A stretch of 64,000 nt of DNA from Mycogone perniciosa (GCA_025331125.1 JAOALB010000106.1:124001-188000), one strand, 5' to 3'; shown: positions 40,490 to 52,245, counted from the stretch's first letter. Numbers and translations: made by a program. The notes: a model not told the origin generated them from the sequence alone.

Positions 40490-43273
40490 ATGTATGCGAG
40501 ATATGTACCTCCGGCCGAAGGCCAAACGACTCCAAAAAGCTACGAGACTGCCTCTGCTCCCAAACCAGCCCCAGTCTCTACTCTTACATCTGCGCCTGCG
40601 ACAGCTGCGACAACCGTCAAAGTATCTGGCGATGGTTTCAGTTACTCTCGCTACATCCCTGGCGTCAAGTCCGAGAAGAAGCCCGAAGCTATAACCCAAT
40701 ACTTTGATGACGAGCCGAGTCCTCCAAAGTCCAAGCGAAAGCGAGATGAGGAGGAGGAAACGTCAGAATCTCGGATCAAAAAATCGAAAAAGGCAGAAGC
40801 GAAGCAAGACATCGATGCAGTAGATGAGGCACAAGAGCGGGATGGAAGCACGAAGAAGTCAAAGAAAAGCAAGAAGAATGATAGGAACCAGGACGAGGCC
40901 CCAGAGGCGGCAGAAGGAGATGTCGATCGCGATGTGAGGAAGGACAAGAAGAGCAAAAAGAAGGACAAGGGCAAGGACAAAACTTCAGATGAGGTAGACG
41001 AAGAGGTCCATCCCGAGGCTGCGGCAACTGAGATACCGGAGGCCAATAGCTCAACAGCAGACGCCGAAATCGAGGGGAGTCCACCAAAAAAAGAGCGCCG
41101 GAAAGACAAAAAGACCACGAAAGAGGAGAAGAAAAAGAAGAAACAACCCGAAGTCGAACAGTTGGATGCAACAACTAAGGACGAAGATACCGATATGGTG
41201 GATGCGGACGCGTCAATGGTGAATGAGGATGGCGCCGAATCATCCAAGAAATCAAAGGAAACGACTGAAAGGAAGGCAAAGAAGGAGAAGAAGAAGAAAC
41301 TGCAAGATGACACACCGATGGAAGAGGGCCTAGAGGAGGACCAGGATGACCAGCGACACAAGACAGTCCTTGAGCGAAAAGCCAAGTCACTGAGATTTGC
41401 TACCGAAGTTGCCAAAGCCCAAGGCGCAACCGAAGAACCAGAAGAGCCTGTCGAGCTGCACGGCTTGGAGCCGCTTCCACAACCAGAGCCAGCCGCTCCA
41501 AGCACGGCGAAACCAACATATGACACCCTTCCGTCATGGTTATCAGCTCCAATCCGTGTTTCCCAGGATACCCGCACTCCGTTTACGGACCTTGGAATCC
41601 CTCCTAAGCCAGCGCGCATGCTTGAAGAGAAGGGGTACGCCGAGGCTTTCGCGGTTCAAACGGCGGCATTGCCGTTATTGCTCCCGACGAACAAGCAGCA
41701 GCCAGGAGACCTCCTCATTTCAGCGGCCACCGGTTCCGGTAAAACACTAGCCTATGCTTTACCTATAGTCAGAGACCTTAGCAATGGTGTCGTTACCAGG
41801 CTGAGAGCCCTTGTCGTCTTGCCGACTCGAGAACTTGTCAAGCAAGCTCAAGAAGTGTTTGAGATTTGTGCTAGGGCATATGAAGGCGAGGAACGCAAGA
41901 GGGTACGGATTGGTGTTGCCGTTGGAAGTCAGTCTATGGTGTCTGAGCAAGACTCCTTGATTGGAAGCGAATCCAGATACGATCCCGAGACGTACAGAAA
42001 GCTGAAGGAACAAAAGACATCGCAGGCGACTGGAACCGACGCAGATTTTGACAAGATTTTGACTGCCACCGAAGACAAGGACCCCAGAATCGGGCCCTGG
42101 GATGGCCAGGTCGTCGACTTTTATTCAAAGGTGGATGTTTTGATCTGCACACCTGGTCGACTCGTCGAGCATATTGAGCAGACAGCAGGCTTCAGTCTTG
42201 ACTACGTCCGATGGCTAGTTGTAGATGAGGCGGACAAGCTTCTTGCCCAGAGCTTCCAGGGATGGCTAGATGTGGTCTTGGATAAATTCAAGGTCAACAA
42301 GTTCAGCGCCAGAGACTTCCCCGACATGGCGTATTCAGGGGTGCGCAAGGTGATTCTCAGTGCTACGTTGACGCGGGACCTGAGTCTGTTGAACCAGCTG
42401 GCATTGAGGAGGCCGCGACTGATTGTCCTGGAGAGTGATGGGGACGTTCAGGTTGCTGAGCACGCGCTCCCAGCATCCCTGAAGGAGTTTGCCATCAGGG
42501 TTCATGATGCTAATCTCAAGCCGCTCTATCTTCTTGATCTTCTACGAAGTCAGCAGATGGCTACTGATGGCCAGAAGCTCGGAGTGGAAGGTTCCTCGGG
42601 AGCAAAGGAAGAGTCAGATTCGGACTCTAGCTCCGACTCCAGCTCCGACTCTGGTTCAGACACGAGTTCAGACTCGGATGCAAGCTCAGATTCCGATACC
42701 AGTTCAGATTCGGACTCGGACTCAAGTGCAGACGAAACTCCCTCTCCTATAAGTCAAAAATCGCAAATACCCATGTCTCTCATATTCACCAAGTCCAACG
42801 AATCCGCCCTCCGCTTATCACGACTGCTCACACTCCTCGACAAGTCTCTCGCCACGCACATCAGCACACTCACGTCCACCACGCCAACAAGTACTCGCCG
42901 AAAAACGCTACGTGCTTTCACGACCCCATCTTCGCCTCTGCGTCTTATCATCGCTTCTGATCTTGTTGCTCGTGGTATTGACATTCCCAAGCTGAGTCAT
43001 GTCATCAACTATGACTTGCCGCCAAGCGTAGCGGGCTATGTTCACCGTGTAGGCCGTACAGCCCGAGCGGGTAGATCCGGTTGCGCTTGGACTCTGGTCG
43101 GCGATGGGGAGAGTGGATGGTTCTGGGGCAAGATTGCAAAGGGCGCGGGTGTAAGGAGAGCGGAGAAGGTGGATCGAGTTAGGATAGAGGAGATGAGTGA
43201 GGAGAGGGTGGAGACGTACGAAGCAGCGTTGGAGAAGTTGGGCAAAGAAGCACTTGGGCCGCGGAAAAGGTGA
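40490..43273 (+). CDS. DBP6: DBP6-type DEAD-box RNA helicase (60S ribosome assembly)
   Basis: A single exon of 927 residues. The N-terminal ~300 residues are a Lys/Glu-rich disordered region with KKSKK clusters, typical of nucleolar proteins. Helicase motifs: I AATGSGKT (~411), Ia PTRELVKQ, II VDEADKLL (~577), III SATLT (~623), V ARGIDIP and VI HRVGRTARAG (~855). Between the two RecA lobes, at ~705-755, is an insert of alternating Ser and Asp. Yeast Dbp6 (human DDX51) acts in the nucleolus in early pre-60S assembly. The start is the first ATG, giving MYARYVPP, a motif repeated as SRYIPG near residue 55 as in Dbp6/DDX51 N-termini. The gene diverges from GPI3. Confidence 0.9.
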   Translation: MYARYVPPAEGQTTPKSYETASAPKPAPVSTLTSAPATAATTVKVSGDGFSYSRYIPGVKSEKKPEAITQYFDDEPSPPKSKRKRDEEEETSESRIKKSKKAEAKQDIDAVDEAQERDGSTKKSKKSKKNDRNQDEAPEAAEGDVDRDVRKDKKSKKKDKGKDKTSDEVDEEVHPEAAATEIPEANSSTADAEIEGSPPKKERRKDKKTTKEEKKKKKQPEVEQLDATTKDEDTDMVDADASMVNEDGAESSKKSKETTERKAKKEKKKKLQDDTPMEEGLEEDQDDQRHKTVLERKAKSLRFATEVAKAQGATEEPEEPVELHGLEPLPQPEPAAPSTAKPTYDTLPSWLSAPIRVSQDTRTPFTDLGIPPKPARMLEEKGYAEAFAVQTAALPLLLPTNKQQPGDLLISAATGSGKTLAYALPIVRDLSNGVVTRLRALVVLPTRELVKQAQEVFEICARAYEGEERKRVRIGVAVGSQSMVSEQDSLIGSESRYDPETYRKLKEQKTSQATGTDADFDKILTATEDKDPRIGPWDGQVVDFYSKVDVLICTPGRLVEHIEQTAGFSLDYVRWLVVDEADKLLAQSFQGWLDVVLDKFKVNKFSARDFPDMAYSGVRKVILSATLTRDLSLLNQLALRRPRLIVLESDGDVQVAEHALPASLKEFAIRVHDANLKPLYLLDLLRSQQMATDGQKLGVEGSSGAKEESDSDSSSDSSSDSGSDTSSDSDASSDSDTSSDSDSDSSADETPSPISQKSQIPMSLIFTKSNESALRLSRLLTLLDKSLATHISTLTSTTPTSTRRKTLRAFTTPSSPLRLIIASDLVARGIDIPKLSHVINYDLPPSVAGYVHRVGRTARAGRSGCAWTLVGDGESGWFWGKIAKGAGVRRAEKVDRVRIEEMSEERVETYEAALEKLGKEALGPRKR
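42605..42745 (+). repeat. Ser/Asp-coding degenerate repeat in DBP6
   Basis: Tandem TCAGACTCG-like hexamer/nonamer units coding (S-D)n, placed between the two helicase lobes. A variable-length acidic linker. Confidence 0.75.
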
Positions 43274-43550
43274 GGGACAGTTTAATATTGAGAAGCACTG
43301 GTCATCTTAGTGACCTGTCTTAGTCTCTAATAGCAGGAGTTTGTTCTATCCAAGAAATCATTTTCGGAATTAATGCAAATCTCGCTATTGTACTTGCAAT
43401 CATACTTGTAGTTTGAGTAATGATCCCATCAACTTTTGTCCTGTGCAATGCAAACAGTTGTTTCTCTCCCTCCCAACAGCCTTTTCCTCTCAGAGCGGAA
43501 GCAAACCCCATCACGGTCAAGGATGCCTTTGTCGGAGGTGCCGGTTCAAG

Positions 43551-44592
43551 TTAGTTATCTGCCCAGTCATTGCGCTCGTGATGCATCGCAGAGGGCTCAA
43601 CCCTGGGACCAGTCTCCTCATTCCCAGGTAGACTCTGGTATCCCCGCGGGTTAGCATCCTGCCTCTCAATGACGCCTTCTTCTTCTCCGTCTGGGACGCC
43701 TGTTAATAGAGGGCGGCTTTCATGTCGGTTCAGGCGGTGGCGTCTCCAGCCGACAGTGCGCCATGAAGACCACCAGCTGGTTCCTTCTCTCATCATGAGC
43801 AGGCCAAGGATCTGACATTCAACTCTCTGTCAGTACCAATACGAGTGGTATGTGGAATCTCGTGAGTATGCTGAAACGCACCTGCATCAAGCCCACGGCT
43901 ATCACAACGCCAAAGTCCGCCCCAGCACTAGATTGCAACGCAGACCTCCATGGTCCCTTGCAGGCGAGTGTACGTCCATACATCTCGGCACAAGTATTCG
44001 CCCCCTTTGGCGGAAACGGATATGCCTTGTCCTTGAGGGAATTGAGACCACAGCAGTTCAGGGTATCCTGGATAAGCCGGATCGATTTGGCATCGTGGGC
44101 GCGGAACATACGCATCCACTCATTGTCGAGGATGCATTCGAGGCCCTGCGAGGGGACTATGCCTTCGAAGAGCAAAGTCGCGAGAACCGTGGTGATGATG
44201 GCCTGGAGCGTTTGTAGGATGACGGGGTTGAGTTGCTGCAGGCGGGAGGAGGAGGAGCGGGCGGCGTGGAGGATGCTGGGGTAGATGAAGGAATTAAGGA
44301 ACGATCCGAGGGGGAGGAGGATCGTGAAGATGGTGATGACTGGGCTGATGGGGAGAGAGAGGTGGGAGCTATGAAAATGTACAACACTGTGGCATATTAT
44401 ATCGTCAAGGTCAGCTTTGAGCTTCGAGGGGATTATGAGAGGGAGGAGAATGAGGTGGGAGAGCTCACGCAGCAATGGCGAAGAGCACACAGCTCGCCTG
44501 AACAGTGATACGAATCAGCAATTATATCTCAGAGACTATCAATACGTGGTGATTCTTACCAGAAGATATATGAGCCCCAAATTGATGGCCAT
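43551..44592 (-). CDS. Tetraspanin-like membrane protein
   Basis: Four exons on the minus strand: 44592-44560, 44497-44469, 44368-43882 and 43811-43551. The introns are 62, 100 and 70 nt and the product is 269 residues. TM1 spans the first splice (MAINLGLIYLL|ASCVLFAIAA). TM2 is VITIFTILLPLGSFLNSFI and TM3 is VILQTLQAIITTVLATLLFEG. The large loop holds the tetraspanin CCG motif (DTLNCCGLNSL, ~126), followed by Cys residues in ANTCAEM and ACKGPW. TM4 spans the last splice (DFGVVIAVGLMQ|ILGLLMM). The cytosolic tail is Arg/Glu-rich. Splicing in this order restores all four membrane spans, which I take as strong support. Fungal tetraspanins act in appressorium and surface organisation; which class this is was not resolved. 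Confidence 0.8.
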
Positions 44593-45667
44593 TTTGCGCT
44601 CTCACGAAGGCTGAACACTGCCAAGAGGTGGAAATCTCGTGTGACGCAGACGAAGTAGAAGAAAAGAGGGACAGCAATGATATAGCTATACGAAGTACTC
44701 GTAGCTATAGCTTGACAGCCACCGCCTGGGATCTGTCTCGGATTGGTTTGTCCTCTTCACTGCCTATTGGCCTCGACAATGCAACAACAGCGACAGTGGC
44801 GTTGTTGGTCTGATGATTCGGAGGGAATGGCCCTGGCCAGCATTTGGGGGGCCTACGGAGTACAATTGACCCCTCTCAGTGTAACCCTACGAGTACTTGC
44901 ATGCTGGGGGGAACCTTGCAGGTAGGTGATGTGTTTTTCTTATAACCCAGTGCTGTAATATGGCTGTTTGGTGCTCATTATGGAGATTGATAATACATGT
45001 ATAATCCTCTACACACGATACCCGATAGCAGCGTGTTTGGCAAAACAGAGAAGCTCGAGCCGTTGGGTTCATCGGGTCGCAATGAAATGAAAAAGAAACC
45101 CGAGAAACGACATATCAATCAGACTGGTCTCATCTTACGTGTGTTTTCACCATTGGTCAGACCACCCGGCTTGGCGAGTTCTTTTTATCGCGAATTGTGC
45201 AGTTCTGTGCCCTCTGCTCCGTATGTACGCTTCGTGTTCTATTCATGCAACATGCCGGTTTGCACGACAGCCTTGCCTGGATCGTAGATCGACTCGATTG
45301 AATACAGATTACAGAGGAGCAGAGCAATACTACTGCAAACTTGCAACAGCTCGGCTCTCGTGATAATAATTAACACCAGAATCGTGATAGCCTGCTCAGA
45401 CACCAGACAGTGCAAAATGATTGGCAGCCAAGCCGCCCTGCACTGAGGCTTAGCAGTGGGACGTCATCCCGACCCAGCCTCCTTAATTTACCTATGTACT
45501 GATGTACTCCGTACCTAATCTCTAATTTACAGGGACATAAATATCCCGAACCGACCGGCCACATACGTCACTGCCCTTCGAATGGCTTCAAGCTTCAAGC
45601 TCCAAGTAATACTTCGTACGTGATTCTCATATCAATTGTATTCACCATCAGTCCCTGAGCATTCGCC
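44593..45667. other. Divergent intergenic region
   Basis: About 1.1 kb between the tetraspanin and the FAD-enzyme gene, with TACGGAGTA at 44854-44862 and TACTCCGTA at 45505-45513. No gene recognised. Confidence 0.5.
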
Positions 45668-47140
45668 ATGGATCCAGCAAGGCTCCTCGAGGAACACAAA
45701 GCCGCCGTGGTCAAGATCCAGGAGCAGGTCAAGCACTTCTACGACAACAAGAAGCCCTTCCGCGTCTACCATGGCTCCACGAGCTCTACCCGTCCTCTGG
45801 CGTTCAAGCAGGACGCCATTGTAGACACGAGCAGCATGGATCGCCTTTTCCCCGTGAACCTGGAGACAATGACCGTCCAAGCCGAGCCGAAGGTGCCCAT
45901 GGACGCCCTGGCAGCGCACACTTTGAAGCACGGCGTCCTGCCCAAGATTGTCATGGAGTTCAAGGGCATCACGGTTGGTGGTGGATACTCCGGCTTCTCT
46001 GGGGAGAGCAGCATGTACCGCTACGGCCTCTTTAACAACACCGTTTCCGATATTGAGATTGTGCTTGGAGATGGTACCCTGGAGACGGCCAGCCGCACCC
46101 ACAATGCCGATCTTCTCGAGCACGCGGCTGGTAGCTTGGGAACCTTCGGAATCGTTACTCTTCTCACTATCGAGCTTATCCCTGCCACGCCCTACATCCA
46201 GCTCGAAATTCAACTTGTCGAGGACGTGGGCAGGGTGCATGACATGTTCGAGGAGGCTACCAAGGATGAATCGATTCACTTCATTGACGGCGTTTACTTC
46301 CGCAGGGGCTACATCGTTGTCATGTATGGCCGGTTTCGCGAGGCTCTACCAGCAGGCGAAAGGCCCCTGAAGCAGATGGAAGTCCACTGGTTTGCTGACA
46401 CCATTGAAGACATCATCAAGAAGCAGCCTGCGCCTGAAACGCCAACGTCCGTCTACATGAACACTATTGACTATCTCTTCCGCTACGACCACGGCGCCTT
46501 CTGGGGTGGCAAGCTTGCTTTCAAGCACTTCCATGTGCCACAGAACGCATTCACCCGTCGCCTGGCCGATCCATTCCTCGACAGCCGCACATGCTACCAC
46601 GCCCTGCACAAGTCCGGCCTCGCCAACGAGTATGTCGTCCAGGACTTTGGCATTCCCGCTAGCACTGTCAGGGAATTTGTTTCCTTTGTCAACGACACCT
46701 TGCCAGAGCTGCAGATTTTCTTGGCCCCCTGCAAGGCACCTAAGGAGATTGGCTTAACCTCTCGATTCAACGCACGCGTCGATGAGGTCTCTGACCAGAG
46801 AATCTTCGCCGTCGGCGTTTATGGCCGCGGTCCTCGCGACCCCAAGGCGTTTTATGAGCTCAACCGCAAGTTGGAGCTGCGAAGCGCCGAGCTGATGGGT
46901 GCCAAACTCTTGTACGCTCGGACATACTACACCGAGGACGAGTTCTGGCTCATCTACCGCAAGGACGTCTATGACGAGATGCGGAAGAAATTCAGGGCCG
47001 AGACTCTGCCCTCGATCTACGACAAGCTGAAAGCCGACATGGAAACCGGACACGGCAAGAGGAGACCCGTGCGAGGTATCCTCGAGACCATGTGGGACAA
47101 GGCTGTGGGCAACAAGAATTACATCCCGGTGAAGAAATAA
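45668..47140 (+). CDS. FAD-binding protein of the DWF1/DHCR24 (delta-24 sterol reductase) type
   Basis: A single exon of 490 residues. The N-terminal HFYDNKKPFRVYHGSTSSTRP motif and the PCMH-type FAD fold (VMEFKGITVGGGYSGFSGESS, HNADLLEHAAGSLGTFGIVT) are those of the Diminuto/DWARF1 and DHCR24 group. A long C-terminal half follows (FWGGKLAFKHFHVP, IYRKDVYDEMRKKF). There is no signal peptide or N-terminal membrane anchor, unlike animal DHCR24. Family members reduce or isomerise side-chain double bonds using FAD and NADPH. The fungal substrate is unknown, so a sterol role is only inferred. It converges on a second flavoenzyme 271 bp away. Confidence 0.85.
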   Translation: MDPARLLEEHKAAVVKIQEQVKHFYDNKKPFRVYHGSTSSTRPLAFKQDAIVDTSSMDRLFPVNLETMTVQAEPKVPMDALAAHTLKHGVLPKIVMEFKGITVGGGYSGFSGESSMYRYGLFNNTVSDIEIVLGDGTLETASRTHNADLLEHAAGSLGTFGIVTLLTIELIPATPYIQLEIQLVEDVGRVHDMFEEATKDESIHFIDGVYFRRGYIVVMYGRFREALPAGERPLKQMEVHWFADTIEDIIKKQPAPETPTSVYMNTIDYLFRYDHGAFWGGKLAFKHFHVPQNAFTRRLADPFLDSRTCYHALHKSGLANEYVVQDFGIPASTVREFVSFVNDTLPELQIFLAPCKAPKEIGLTSRFNARVDEVSDQRIFAVGVYGRGPRDPKAFYELNRKLELRSAELMGAKLLYARTYYTEDEFWLIYRKDVYDEMRKKFRAETLPSIYDKLKADMETGHGKRRPVRGILETMWDKAVGNKNYIPVKK

Positions 47141-47411
47141 TCCCATTGAAGCCTCGCCACTTTTGTATCCATCGCCGACATATTTTGGCCTATATATACC
47201 CTTGATTCCTGGCCGAGGCCTTTAGTTTCGTTTAATCGAAAACTGTCGATGTTGAGCGGCTGTGGATTGCAGCTGCGTGGTGTGGACGGAGATTTTACAT
47301 CTAATATATTCCATAGATCTTAATACTAAGATACCACAATTTCCTCTCAACCCCCTGACTCACACGTTGACCCCGTACACAACTTCACCAACAAAAATCC
47401 AAGCCTTTTAA

Positions 47412-49138
47412 TTAATACGCGCCAATAATCTCGCCTACAACGCTTCGGTAGATGCCCTTGGGATCAAACTTCTGCCTCACAGCCTTGAAGCGAGCAAGGA
47501 ACTACACAAGTCAGTCATTACGCTCTCCATTTTGGGGACTATGTTGCAGCTCACATTGGGATCAATGTGCTTGGCCGAGCGCCTGAAAACCTCTCGAGTG
47601 TTCTTCGTCCAGTGCGGTCGGCAGTGGAACTCATCCACCAGCGTATTCGCAAGATTAATATCTAAGCCACGGGTTAGTAAACAGAGCTGGCGAGTTTCTC
47701 AGCGGGCACTTCGTACAAAACTCCTCGTTGAATCGCTTCTGATCACCAACAGACGGGCGGAAGGTCGGGAAATCGAACATGATGGTGCCCTTGCTCCAGT
47801 CCTGACCGTCGGCAGTTCCGTACGTGACCTGGCCGAGGAAGTCGTAGTGCGGCTTGCCGAACTTGATGTTGATCCCGCTTCGATACGTCGCGGCTACGGG
47901 CTTGCCCTTCTTCTCCTCTGCGTCAAAGAGCTGACGCACGCGCTTCAACACCTCATTGGCCCTGGTGACCGGGAAGGCGAGCTCAAGAGTGTAGCCTCTG
48001 AGGCCATACTCCCACTGAGCCTTTTGGTTAGGGTACAGCCCGCCGATTAGCACGTCGTAGTTCCAGCCGTATACGGGCCAGTTGTTGATGGGCCCGTCGG
48101 TGGTCTTTTCGCGGAAGTTGGGCTTCTCCCACTGGCCGAAGAAGATGCCCTCTGCTATGATGTTGGGTATGTGGCTGATCTTGCCGCTGTTGAGAAGGAT
48201 GATGGCTGCGGAGGCTTCGAGGGGCGAGACGGAGAATGTGTTTTGGAAACCCTCTTGCTCGCTCCTGTTTGCCGGGACGGCGTCGTAGTAGCGCCAGTGG
48301 AACTTGCGCTGGGAAGGCCACCACTAAAAGGGGTGTAAGCATCCAACTTGATGGCTATGGTGAGTGAACGTACCCAAAAGTTAGCAGTCAGGTATGGCGA
48401 GATCGTCTTATAGATGTCGCCCTCAAGAACGTCCCTCTCTTGAAGACTAGAAGGATGTGAGCTTTGGCTTATAAGTTGGCAGAATAGGGGAGCTCACGTT
48501 GTTTGCATGGCATAGACCTTGGTCTCAGGGAAGATTTGCATCTTAGCTCTCGCTATGATGCCCAGCAGGCCAAGAGACGTAGAGGCAGCAAGCCAATCGT
48601 CATTCTTCTCATCCCGAACCACAGTCCGAATGTTTCCACTCCCATCAATGATATCCAAAGAAAGCACACCGCCGACAACGACGGCATCCTCTCGAAGCGA
48701 CGTACGATGCGCGCCCATCGCAATACTACCGCCCAGGGTGATGTTCCAGTTCACCAGGCCCGTTCCGATGTTGGCGCCTCGGTCGTGGAGATACTCTGCG
48801 AGCTGGAAGAAGGTCACGCCGCCCTCGACCACGACACTGCCGCCCGCGAGGTCGAAGTTGCTGATCTTGTTGACGTATTCGGTGCGGATGATGACGGTCT
48901 TGTCGTCTGAGCATTGGGTGTCGTACCACATGTGTCCGAGTCCACCAGCGCGGACTTGCAGGCCCCGTCTAGCTGCGTCCTTGACAAGGCTCGCCATGTG
49001 GTCGACGCTGGTGGCGTTGTGAACCTCGACTACATTGTAGCAAGCGGGAGATCCGGGGCCGTCAAAGGTGTAGTATTCGAAGGCGCTCGAGAGGCCCAGC
49101 ACGGTGGCCAGGGCCGTGAGAGAACTAAGACGAACCAT
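47412..49138 (-). CDS. Secreted FAD-linked oxidase (PCMH fold, ALO-like C-terminus)
   Basis: Five exons: 49138-48498, 48446-48374, 48323-47717, 47661-47555 and 47501-47412. The introns are 51, 50, 55 and 53 nt and the product is 505 residues. A signal peptide (MVRLSSLTALATVLGLSSAF) opens it. The FAD fold includes LQVRAGGLGHMWYDTQCSDD, NWNITLGGSIAMGAHRTS and ASTSLGLLGIIARAKM. The C-terminal part carries CRPHWTKNTR and FDPKGIYRSVVGEIIGAY. These resemble aldonolactone-oxidase-type enzymes (HWxK and DPxG motifs). Such enzymes oxidise sugars, lactones or phenolics with O2. The substrate is unknown and extracellular action is inferred. The exon 3 donor is GTACGA with a TTACTAAC branch, which skips an in-frame stop that a read-through would meet. 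Confidence 0.85.
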
Positions 49139-50934
49139 GTTGCCAGGCTTGGCTTCTTTCTTCAAACCTGCGGACAATGGGGTAGAGAAGCCATTTTTCC
49201 AGAGGGTCGCATTCGTAGATCTTATATATGCTGCCAATGCGTTACTGGTATCTTCGGATCTCGGCCTCCCGAGCGTAACACATCGTCACAGCCGCGGTTG
49301 CAACTCTTACCAGGGGTCCAATTGACCAATTCACACGCAGCTGGAGAGTTTCCTAGACCAGAGACATGTGAAAATGCATGTCCGCATGTTTGTTTCCAGG
49401 TATTGCGTCCGACGAAGGCTGCCCAAAGAGTGGGCGTGTCGTGACAAGACTTGATGTGTGTCCTGCAGGCGTTCATGCACTAGCACTGCAAGTGGCAGTT
49501 GGGAAATAAGCACAACACCATTGTATGGACGGCTGTTTTCTTAGCTCCCGAGTCTTTACGCTTATTAGTCTCAAGTTTAAAATAACGTCTCTGAGATTGG
49601 AGCATTGGAGCAGGGGGGGATGACCTGCGGTCTAGGGTTAGGGGAGATGATGGGGGTGGGAGAGCCGGACCACCACCACCATATACAATGGAGACTTCGG
49701 ATGCGGAGACATGGGTTGAGAATGCGGGGAGAGAAGAGGAGCCGGCAGTAGTCTCGAGTTTTGTTTCCTCATCTCCTCTAGGTGAGGTGGGATTTCCTTG
49801 TACTTGATCAATGCGATGTTGGACTATCGTCAGCTGTGATATGCAGTTTTGCTGATTGATGCAAGTCAAATCATCAACTCTAGACTTGAACTCACATCAT
49901 TGTGTCCCATGACAACTGAAGGACCTTCATCACCTCTGCCAATATCAAGACTCCTCCTCTCGGGTCGTCGTCCTTGGCATCCGGTCTCCGCATTCGAAAA
50001 ATACCCCTTGCAGCATAACCTCATTCCCCGCATCTCAAAGCTACCCAGAGACCTTGAGACGGCACAAAAACCACAGAGCTGCGGCTTCGGTCCTTTGGCA
50101 CGGGACCTGGTTTCTCGCGATCAGCTTCCACATCTAGAAACCCGTTGTTACATCGCTTTTTTCCAGTCAGACCCAGTATGGGAAGTCCAGCGCGACAGCT
50201 GCAGTAGATGCGTGCACACCACTTTTGTCCATCTCCAACAGTCTTGAGCTTTCTTGGCTTGGCTTCCGCGGGCCCCGACGTTTCCTCGACACGTCATTGA
50301 GCGTTTTAGTGTGTGTGTGAACCCTCCTGCTTGTAACACCTTCTCAGCTCATGCTTGGGATTTTCCTAGAAATGGCATCCCAGAAGTCTTGTTTTGGTCA
50401 TGGACGCATATCTTGGATGACACAGAAGCTGAAATACGGGAACACGAGAGGCAGGACCAGTCCATATATTGCCGAGTAGTACGCACAGATTGGTGGAAAT
50501 TCAAGTATCCGAAACTCCATACTGCTTCCCCATCAGTGAGTCCTCTTGATGCGATGAGAGCAGGTCCACTGCAGAGCAGCTCAGGTACTTGATCACTGAA
50601 ACACAGACGTAAAATAAGCACAAAGTATTAGCACATCATCAAGATTGGGTGTAGTGGCAGAACTGCGTCAGTTCAGAGCCCATCTCATTCAGCGGTGCGG
50701 CATAGAAACCAGTGTTGACAGCACAAGTCAAAAGGCAGTAATTCCACAAAGAGTTGACATCAGAGGATGAGAAGTCTTTCCAAATGTTACACTAACTGCT
50801 GCTGTGTGGTGTCATAAATACTAGAGCGAGTCCTCTTGTATGATGCCTCACAACTATAGTCCCCAGCAAAAGAAGAAGAAAAAGTAGGAAGGATAATGGA
50901 AATAGAACGAATGTGCATCAAAAAAAGGAGTTGG
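49139..50934. other. Intergenic region
   Basis: 1.8 kb. Several 100-130-codon frames exist (49849-50247, 50254-50592) but none shows a domain, signal peptide or convincing splice partner, so I do not call a gene. Confidence 0.45.
50920..50926 (-). terminator. Pol III T-run terminator of tRNA-Gln
   Basis: Seven T on the minus strand, nine bases after the tRNA 3' end. Confidence 0.7.
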
Positions 50935-51018
50935 AGGTCCGTACCGGGTTCGAACCGGTGTTTTCGGAAAATGGGTTTAATCAAAATCCAACGTCCTAGA
51001 CCACTAGACTAACAGACC
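50935..51018 (-). tRNA. tRNA-Gln (TTG) with an 11-nt intron
   Basis: Minus strand. Acceptor GGTCTGT pairs with ACGGACC (one G:T). D-stem GTC/GAC. The anticodon stem TTGGA/TCCGA encloses loop TTTTGAT with anticodon TTG. T-stem ACCGG/CCGGT encloses TTCGAAC. An 11-nt intron (TTAAACCCATT) follows base 37, the canonical nuclear position. A T-run follows at 50926-50920. It contrasts with the non-canonical insert in tRNA-Met. Confidence 0.93.
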
Positions 51019-52245
51019 GGTGATTACCCGCGGTTACTCTTCGTGCAAAGTAAATGGGTTGAAGCATTGGGCGGTTCAGCCATTCTGCATCACCAGATGG
51101 ATGTACTGCTTTTCGCAGTGCAGCTCTTGTTGGCTTTTATGAGCAGTAGCGTGTTTTCTGCATGACGTAATCCGATGATAGCCGTTACAAACTAGCCTTT
51201 ATTGGGTAAAATCGTGTTTTTATTGCGGGAGCTCCCGGGGCCCCGCCGCGGGTCTTTTATATGGCACTACGAAATAGTACCAATGATTCTCAACGATCTA
51301 GCATCAACTCAACAAACTGGAGGCAAATCCAGGCTAGTTCGGGCTTAATAATTTAAAATCCTTTTGCTCCACCAGGCTCCGAAAGGCCGGCGGCAATTCT
51401 GGAAGGATATGCATAAACCCCGCCGATCGGTGTTAAGTCTAGTACCCATATTACCGTACCCACTCCACCATCACGTAATTCATGGCATAGTTGGTAGATG
51501 AGTGGTGATGTACTTTGTACGAAGTACGAAATAAGGACACCGGAACATTCGGGGTATGGCGACATATCAACCCCTGTACCTCATATGCGCTAGGGTAGTC
51601 CTTACGTTTCGTTTCACGATGTTGGTTGGACGGTATTACTGAGCATATTGAGGCTTAAAGGCTGCTATTTACAGTTGAAGAAGAAACCTATTTACTCGTA
51701 ACCAGCCACCTTCAATAAACGCAGGATACAGTTTAACTCGGGTATGGCGTCAATATATCTAGGAGTTGGACATGGACGAAGAGGGTGCCGCGATGGGGTG
51801 GTGAAGGGGTCCTTTTTAATACAACGAGTCGTTCACACAAATATATCATTGATCAATGATTGCTTCTATGACTGTTCTTATTGCTTACCTGGTATCTAGT
51901 GTGTCGTGGCACTTTGTTTGACTCCTGAAATTACTGCAGCAATCTGCACCTCGCCTTGGATGATCCTAGGGGACTATATATAATTCAAGGACGGCATACA
52001 TATGTTGAGCATGCCGTTGGATACTATTAACAACTGATGCAATCCTGAGTAGGCAATGACGTTCGTGTGAGAGCTTGTCTCTGCCATTGAACCCATATCT
52101 CGCTGGTATAAGACGGAACCCTCTTTCGTGTCCGATGAAGTTGTCCACAACGTAGCAAGCTTCTCCCTCATCGACATCTACACACCCTAGCTCTAATCAC
52201 AATCACATATTGTCCTTTCTACCTAACCGGTAGATCCCCATCACA
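51019..52245. other. Intergenic region upstream of the jacalin-like gene
   Basis: 1.2 kb with no gene seen. TACTTTGTAC/TACGAAGTAC motifs lie at 51511-51530, and a CT-rich leader precedes 52246. Confidence 0.5.

Noticed and set aside
40651..41619. 322-codon minus-strand frame, Ser/Phe-rich
   Set aside because: Complement of the Lys/Glu-rich N-terminus of DBP6; low complexity only.
45632..46279. 215-codon minus-strand frame
   Set aside because: Antisense of the DWF1-like gene with no independent features.
49849..50592. Two consecutive plus-strand frames of 132 and 112 codons
   Set aside because: No family motif, signal peptide or consistent splice junction; composition looks random.
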